From Diaporthe sp. PMI_573 (taxonomy: Eukaryota > Ascomycota > Sordariomycetes > Diaporthales > Diaporthaceae), in assembly GCA_021399435.1 (NCBI GenBank), contig JAJTUP010000004.1, positions 2,046,001 to 2,110,000 of the forward strand: a stretch of DNA of 64,000 nucleotides, read 5' to 3'. Position 1 is the stretch's first letter; each line of letters starts with the position of its first letter. The notes under the pieces are model-generated. The model saw only the letters and a program-made list of their open reading frames with translations, ran no database searches and was not told the origin of the DNA. The translations under genes and the position numbers were made by a program. Positions 57,328 to 64,000 of the stretch are shown here, one piece after another.

Positions 57328-59629
57328 ATGGTCCAGGGCCGACTGCTGGTGATCGCCGGCTCCGACTGCTCGGGCGGAGCGTAAGTGGCTCTCACTCCTC
57401 ACACCACCTACACACAACCAGGCCAAGGACTCATCGCTCACATGTGAAACCTTCGCAGCGGCCTCGAGGCGGACCAAAAGGTCATCGCTGCCCATGGATG
57501 CTACGCCATGACGGCCACGACGGCGCTGACGGCCCAGAACACACTGGGCGTCTATGACATCCACCCTGTGCCGCCGGCGTTCCTGAGGAGGCAGATCGAC
57601 GCCTGCTTCGATGACATCGGGGTAGATGTAGTCAAGACCGGTGTGTAGGACCACGCTCTCCTCCTTTCTTAAGATTCCGGCCGAGAAGAGACGGGGAGAA
57701 AGAGTGTGTGTGTGTGAGGGGGGGGGGGGAGAAAGAGAGAGAGAGAAATGTACGAGCATTTAGCTGACCAGTGACGCCCGCCCCGCCACCAAGGCATGCT
57801 CGCCTCAACCGAGATCATCACAACCGTCGCCCAGGCCCTCGAGGCCCGCGACTTCAGCGGCAACCTCGTCGTCGACCCGGTAATGGTCGCCACGACGGGG
57901 GCGGAGCTCCTCCCCTCCTCGGCCCTGCGCGAGCTCCGGGAGCGCCTCCTCCCGCGCGCCACGGTCCTCACGCCCAACATCCCCGAGGCGCGGCTGCTGC
58001 TCGCCGATGCGGGACTCTCCGAGCTGCTACCAGACGATGGTGCGATCTCCGTCGCGGACCTCGAGGCCGCGGGGGAGGCGCTGCTCTCGCTTGGCCCGCA
58101 GTGGGTCCTCGTCAAGGGCGGGCACGCGCCGCTGAGGAGGGGAGACCTGTCTGCTGCGACGACGGACGCGGAGAGGGAGCTTGTGGTTGATGTGCTTTGT
58201 GGGAAGGACGGGGCTGTCAGGATCGAGACTCAGTACCAGGCGAGCAGGAATACGCATGGCACGGGGTGCTCGCTGGCTTGTAGGTTCTTTTCTTCTCTCC
58301 ATCCGAGTTCCAGGCTGCTACATTAGCAGCTTGCGAGAAGGGCCTCACGCTGACCGGCCCGATTCGCAGCTGCGATCGCGTCCAACCTCGCCAAGGGCAT
58401 GCCAGTCCCGCAGGCAGTCAAGGCTGCGTGTAGGTATATTCAGGCTGGCATCCAGACGGCGCCCGGCCTAGGCAGTGGGAACGGCCCACTCAACCACTTT
58501 CACTCGACTTACACGCTGCCGTTCTCACCGTGAGTGCTATCTCTTGTGTGTGTGTGTGTGTGTACGCACGCTCGTCAACATTGCTGACCGAGAACTAGAG
58601 GCCACTTCGTTGAGTGGATGCTGGAACGGCCGGATGTGGCCCCCGTGTGGCATCAGTTCGTCAACCACCCGTTCGTCCTCGCCATGGGGAACGGAACGCT
58701 GCCACTGGACTCCTTCAAAGGCTATCTTGTCCAGGATTACCTCTACCTGGTGAGTTAGGGGTCGCCCTCACGCTCCGCGTGGCACCGCATGGCACGCTAG
58801 AAACAAACTGACCCGATAATCAGGTACAGTTTGCTCGCGCAAACGCTCTTGCGGGCTACAAGGCCAAGAACATGCGGGATATCTCTGCCGTGCGTATCGA
58901 GCCACTGACTAAAAGACCGTTGCAGCGCTAATGAGGGTACACGAGCAGGCTGCCACCATCGTCGGGCACATAGACAGGGAGACTTCCCTACACCTCACGT
59001 ACTGCGAGGGCTTTGGCGTCTCCCGGAAGGAGATGGAGGCGACCGAGGAGAAACAAGCTTGCACGGCCTACACCAGGTACGTAGCCCCCCCCCCAGTCTT
59101 TTCTTTTCCGTTGTCAGGAAGAGCTCAACTGACCGTCGTTTCTTACTTTGACCAAGATACGTCCTTGATATCGGCCAGTCCCAAGACTGGCTCGGCCTCC
59201 AGCTTGCCCTCGCCCCATGCCTGCTCGGCTACGGCGCCCTGGCCAAGATGCTGCATGGGGACTCGAGGTCTGTCAGGCAGGGGAATCACTACTGGAACTG
59301 GGTCGAGAACTACGTTGCGGATGACTACGTACAAGCTGTGAAGACTGGCTCAGGTGAGTTTGCTCCCCCCCTCCCTTTCATCATCTGCGGGAAGCGACTG
59401 AGAACACGGCTGACCCGTGCCTTGTTGAAGAACTCCTCGAGAGGAATGCCGTCCTGCAGTCTCCGTCTCGTGTCGAGGAGCTCGTCCAGATCTTCATCCA
59501 CGCTACCAAGGTGAGTCCGATCCATGGCAGACCCCACCCTGTGCTCGATCCGGAGGCGGACCTCGTTGCTCATCTGTCTTGCAGATGGAAATTGGCTTTT
59601 GGGAGATGTTCCCACACGGTCAGGACTAG
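57328..59629 (+). CDS. THI20: THI20-type bifunctional HMP/HMP-P kinase and TenA thiaminase II
   Basis: Ten exons: 57328-57380, 57459-57640, 57794-58279, 58370-58529, 58599-58749, 58824-58889, 58949-59076, 59157-59353, 59431-59510 and 59585-59629, giving 515 residues in one frame. Residues 1-300 are the ThiD kinase: VIAGSDCSGGAGLEADQK, GCYAMTATTALTAQNT, VVDPVMVATTGAELL, LTPNIPEARLLL, VLVKGGHAP and RNTHGTGCSLASAIA (anion hole and catalytic base region). It phosphorylates hydroxymethylpyrimidine to HMP-PP for thiamine synthesis. Residues 310-515 are TenA: HPFVLAMGNGTLPLDSFKGY, QDYLYLVQFARANALAGYKA, EGFGVSRKEMEATEE, YTRYVLDIGQ, APCLLGYGALA and HYWNWVENYV, a salvage hydrolase. Both activities in one cytosolic polypeptide is the fungal arrangement. 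Intron density is the highest in this window. Confidence 0.95.
57706..57747 (+). repeat. Simple-sequence tract in THI20 intron 2
   Basis: A TG run, a G run of about 12 and an AG run follow each other. Length errors are likely here in any assembly. Confidence 0.85.
58545..58562 (+). repeat. TG dinucleotide tract in THI20 intron 4
   Basis: About nine TG repeats just after the donor GTGAGT at 58530. Confidence 0.85.
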
Positions 59630-62600
59630 TCATGTCCCAGCAAACCCTGTAAATCGATCGATGTCGTACATACATACAAACATAGAGCAACCGCGAGGTA
59701 AATCCGAAGTCGTTGATGGATTCCCAAAGTGTTCGTCCCCACCTCGTGAAATGACAGGCGAGATCCGCACAAGGTTCACACAGTTTGGCAACCAGAGGTT
59801 CCACTAGTGACGGATCTAAGAAACTCTGACGCCTCCAAGTCAAGACTACGCGAGGTGACACGGGAAGATGGGCGGCATATATCTGCAGGAGAGCAATGTT
59901 GTGGCCTTCACGTCCACCTGCGATGGCTTACATGCATCTATCCCACTTGTCAATAGACCCTGGCCATCGTACCACATGCGCCGAGGGCCCAGATCTAGTT
60001 GATTCGGTCCTTCTCGGTGGTCTTGGGAGGCAAGACCATCTTCCCATCAAGCTCGAGTCACACGACCATATTTCAAGGCAGCTCAGTCGCTGTTGGTAGG
60101 TCTTTCGTAGTCTTGATATTTACACCCTGGCTGTCTGTCTACCTTTCCAGTCAGGCACTGTCAGCGTGGGCGTGTGTTGTGGGCGTTATCAGGACCTTCG
60201 ACCAACTCGTGTGCTTTCTGGCTCCGACTACGGCTCAAAGTGGGGAGCTTTTAAAAGTGATGCAGTTGGACCGTTCCCGTACGCCATGCCCCGGGCCATC
60301 ACCCAGGCATCTAATTATGATCTTCTCTTTAGTGACAGGGGCGCAGTAGATCGAGGGACAGATGATCCACTGTGTTCCCAGTGGAGTCCTACAGATCCGA
60401 ACGCTCTTAACGTTACATGGACTCAATACAAACATGAGCATCAATCAGGTGATTCGGGCCCTTAGTGACAGACTTGGGAGGGCATGGGGATGCTGCCCAG
60501 TTTCAGTGTTCGCCAGTTTCATGTCGGACATTGTCCACTTGTGGGACACGCCACGAAGTTTATCAGCCGAAAGTCAGATCAGAAATTCTGGACCTTGAGG
60601 AGCAGTTGCCATACTGGTCATGCATCTCCGTTCCCATCTTGTACATTGATATTTCAGGCGGGCAGACCGTGAGGCAGATCGTCGAAGCACTTCGAATCGC
60701 AGACTTTTACGCCAAATTCCATAGGTACACTTGGACTCCATGGCTCCGCGGACTCGTCCATTCATCCCTCTTACATCATGTCTTTTCCGAGATTACACAG
60801 TGCCCCATGCCATCATGAAATCCCGGAATAGGTCCTTCAGGGGTGCTGCGAACAGCCCCGTCCTCGAACAGCAGCTAGGCTGCTAGAGTCTAGCCTGTGA
60901 CTGCCCCATATAGAAATCTCAAGAACTCCTGTGTCCAAAAGAGGCAGAGCCCGCAGACGCCAAAGTAGCCTGACAGCAGCCTAAAGCTTTGGCCGGAGGT
61001 TGAGCTGACTCGGCTACTCTACTTGCGACCCCCGTACCAGTGACGCTGTCTCGAAGTGCCAAGTTGAGATCGACCAGAGAAGCAAAGGCTGAGAGCACGG
61101 CTCCCAGGATGATGATCTGGAGGCCTGTGGCTGCCGCAGGGCTTGGGACGGGCACTCACGGATGCCTCCTCATGAGCGCTAGCAACACAGACAGGAGCCT
61201 GGGCCCTGAGAATAGGAGCTCTGTCTGGTTCGAGACACGGGCGCCTGCCTCAGGACGCCCGTCGGCACGAAGCCGGCAACTTATCGGGGGGGGGGCTCAA
61301 ACCAGAGGGCAGTCCTGAATGTTTCGGCCCATTGACAACCCTCCTGACGCGCGCGTATTCCTGGAGGGACGATGGGACGGAAAGGTGTGCGCAGAGTGTT
61401 CGCAAGCACGGCGAGCATCTGCCTTAGCCCCCCTGAGATTAGTGTACTTGGACAGCGAGGTAGAGCGTAGCCGTCTCTACCGCCTCTCTTTTTTCCCTCT
61501 TTGTCTCTCTCTCAACAGGGGATGATCGACAGAGTTCGCCGGCTGCTTCAAGGGCGCGACGTAGGGCGAAGTGTATGCTTGGATTAATTTGGCCAGCTGT
61601 CAGTGGTCCTCGACCAAATATTTACATGCGCGCCAGAATCGGATCATTTTAAGTTCGCGATAATCTACGTAGCGGCTTTGCCTCTTGTCAGTCAGGCTAC
61701 GCGGGAATCCCCAGTGGGGTAGCCAATATGCCGGAGACTATCACCATGCTGATATGGGCAAGGTGTCGTCCTCCCGAGGTGAAGGGAGCCGGCGTGGAGC
61801 ATCAGGAACATGGCCAGGAACGCTCTCGCGCGGTCGACTGCCCTACGGCGGGCTCTCGCGCGCGCGGGATCAGTGTCGAGCCTCTATTAGGTGGCCGTTG
61901 TCTGCGGACTCTGCCTCGAGGCTGGTGACTTGGCCGGCGCGCCGGCTCGCGGGAGTGGTGAGAGACCGCTTGGAGATGCTACACAAGTGTCGCGGTGGGC
62001 CTGGTGCTCCCGAGAACAGCGCCCGGTGGGGATCCAGGGCCAAAATCGCAAGCAGGGCCGGCGTCGTGGGGGCTGTCTCTAACCAAGATCTGCCGCCAAC
62101 ACCTTCTAGGCAGTATTGACTTAAGCTGAACTACAGCGTGGCTTGCCGTGATGGCCTCCCGTCACCGACGGTAGAACAACCCTAGGGCATCCATCTTCCG
62201 AGTCACGGTCAGGACGGCTTCCGACTCACCCAGAGACTCAGCCACCTGGGTATATCCCGCACAGCTTCTGTGCATAATTCGCGCGGCTAAGTTGCTCCCG
62301 CGGAGAACTGCACAGCTCGCTGCTGTCCTGCCGAGTCTCGCAGGAAACACCCCATGAGCCCCGGATGCAGCTCAAGGCACGGCCCTGTTCACCCCATCTT
62401 CGACGCTCGCAAGCGTTACGTTCCATCGAGGAACCCAAGCTCACCACTGACAGGAGGCCCGTAACCTTGTGTCAGTGAGGTAGACTGCTAGACAGACACC
62501 CTGACACCCGCCTCGCCTTCCCAGAACCCCCCCGTGAATTTTAGATAGCAGGCAGCTATTGGCACCGAAGCCGTCGAGAGTCTAAGCGCGGGCTAGCAAG

Positions 62601-64000
62601 CCTGCAAGTACTCTGTACGTCGACCTTGTTACGAGGTCCCTGGAGACACAAGAGTACATAAGAGGGCAAGCGTCAGGAGCCGCGCACGTATACCCATCCG
62701 AGTCTCGAGACAGATATCATTCGCGACTGATTACGCAATGACTGTTCGATAGGGGGCTCAAGCGGGTCAGTGTCCTCCCAAGTCTCTTGTTCGGAAACTG
62801 CCACGGGACAGGACACATTTCAATCTTCTCATCACGAGGGGACTCAAGCCCGCCCGAATTACGAAAGATGGGCCCGGGCGGGTCATCGAGTGCGCTAGGA
62901 AAGGCGTCAAGATTAGGTTCGATCGGGCCTAGAGGACGTAGTCACTTCGCAAGGTCGACGTCGCTGTTAGGCTAAAGCGGCACAGGGCCCGCTAACCCAG
63001 CATCATCGTCGCTGTGCTCAGTGCTTCTTGCTTCACTGGGGGCAATTGTGCGAGCAACACAGGGGCAAGGGGTGCTGGGTGGGCATTGAATCTTTCCGGT
63101 TTGCCGAGGGTACCGTGCTGCATCCGACTTGTCCTTTACGTGTCCCCTCTTCTCGAGACTGTGGAAGTGCACAACTTGGGGTTTGACGTCGAGCCGTCGA
63201 GTAGGCGGTCTACCCGCGTTTCTGCACCGTCCATCGCGTAAAAAGCAGCGGTGCCGCGGAAGCTTGCTGTAGACTCGGCTGATGGACAGATGGGTCCCTT
63301 CGCCGCAAGACCAAAAGAGAGGCTGAGTGGTGCGGACAAGACGTCCGTCCCTGCTCTTCCCTTCGACGGTGTCTGTTAGCAGAGAAGCCTCAGCCCTGTC
63401 TTAATTAGGACCCAAAGTCTAAGTTGACGGGAACGATGTGATGGTTCGGAAATCTGGCGTGGTGTTGGTGGTCAGGCTGGCCACAAGGTTCAGCTGTCGT
63501 GCGAAGTGAAAGGCGGGCTAGCAACCTGTCAAGATTGAACAGATGAGACCTTGTACGCCTGCAAGAAGAGAAAAGACCCACGTTCCTTCGCCATTCGGGT
63601 CAAGCCCGGTGGCACTGGGTCGGCGTACCATCAACTAGACAGACAGCAGAGATCCCCTCAGCCTCTCCACTCCTGCCTCGCGCTCGTGCGCTCCAGTGCT
63701 CAATGTAACCGGGCATGGGACCAGCAATGAGAGCTCCCGCCGCGCGAATATCCCTCTAGCCGGAATCGACGTCCGGGAGGCGCCTAGCCACGCAATATGC
63801 AGAGCTCTGAAGGGACCAGGCGTCCTACGACCCAGATTTTAGCAAAACCTTAAACTACCATTGATTCTCTTTGGCTGAACCACCTGCGAGCGATGGCGGC
63901 ACGGTGGACCTCGGATGCATTAATTGTTCAGCCCGCAGAGCAGAGAGACTCGGCTGTCCAACAGGGCGCAGCCAGGTGCCGATCCAGGAATGACAATGCC
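59630..64000. other. Right-hand 4.4 kb, no gene recognised
   Basis: From the THI20 stop to the window edge I find only short overlapping frames without domain features. The minus-strand frame 61155-60919 has a hydrophobic stretch (GLQIIILGAVLSAFASLVDL) that could be a fragment of an old membrane protein, but no start, intron or neighbour supports it. CGGGCTAGCAA occurs twice (near 62592 and 63514). No rRNA, tRNA or telomere repeat is visible. Confidence 0.4.

Noticed and set aside
57229..57460. Possible TPP riboswitch before or within the start of THI20
   Set aside because: No CTGAGA core or paired P2/P4 elements could be found; the intron there is ordinary.
61200..61225. tRNA B-box-like string GGTTCGAGACA
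   Set aside because: The T-stem does not pair and no A box or acceptor stem is present.

Overview
The window reads as nuclear DNA of a filamentous ascomycete (Pezizomycotina, most likely Sordariomycetes). Genes are split by short introns, mostly 50-150 bp, with GTRNGT-like donors and CTAAC branch sites. Long intergenic stretches lie between single, unclustered housekeeping genes. The fungal lineage is shown by NoxR, CSN5, a THI20-type thiamine enzyme, a rhodopsin-domain membrane protein and a RICTOR/Ste16-type TORC2 subunit. All exon structures below were assembled by hand from splice signals and frame continuity; no alignment was run.

Layout. 1-9.5 kb: the 5' end of a cystathionine beta-synthase gene (minus), a five-exon fungal membrane protein (minus), then a broken seven-exon locus (plus) that joins an FHA domain, a degenerate Chk2-like kinase, an MIT-like helix bundle and a conserved fungal C-terminal region; it has two in-frame stops. 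10-20 kb: RPL32, a farnesylation-signal Hsp40, a U2 snRNA gene carrying a spliceosomal intron, mitochondrial glutamyl-tRNA synthetase with a large unusual tail, and CSN5. 21-29.5 kb: a rhodopsin-domain protein, a mitochondrial hemerythrin-like protein, a poly-glutamine FAR1-like DNA-binding protein, and a small conserved fungal protein with a GC-AG intron. 30-40 kb: RPL34, NDUFAF3-like, an alpha/beta-hydrolase fused to a phosphatase-like domain, and NoxR. 40-45.5 kb is gene-free to my reading. 45.5-59.6 kb: the SOD1 copper chaperone CCS1, mitochondrial ribosomal protein L13, urate oxidase, RICTOR/Ste16 and THI20. 59.6-64 kb has no gene I can support.

The genes do not form a pathway cluster. 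Recurring themes are mitochondrial function (GluRS, NDUFAF3, mL13, the hemerythrin protein), redox and ROS (NoxR, CCS1, uricase) and signalling (TORC2, CSN5, the dead kinase).

Most notable: (1) a U2 snRNA gene interrupted by a 62-nt mRNA-type intron inside stem-loop I, whose removal restores a near-invariant U2 5' region; (2) the dead-kinase fusion locus with stops at codons 388 (TAG) and 936 (TGA), where the TAG could be decay or a target of the A-to-I stop editing known in Sordariomycetes; (3) a dispersed repeat family built around 15-bp units, present at three places in the window.
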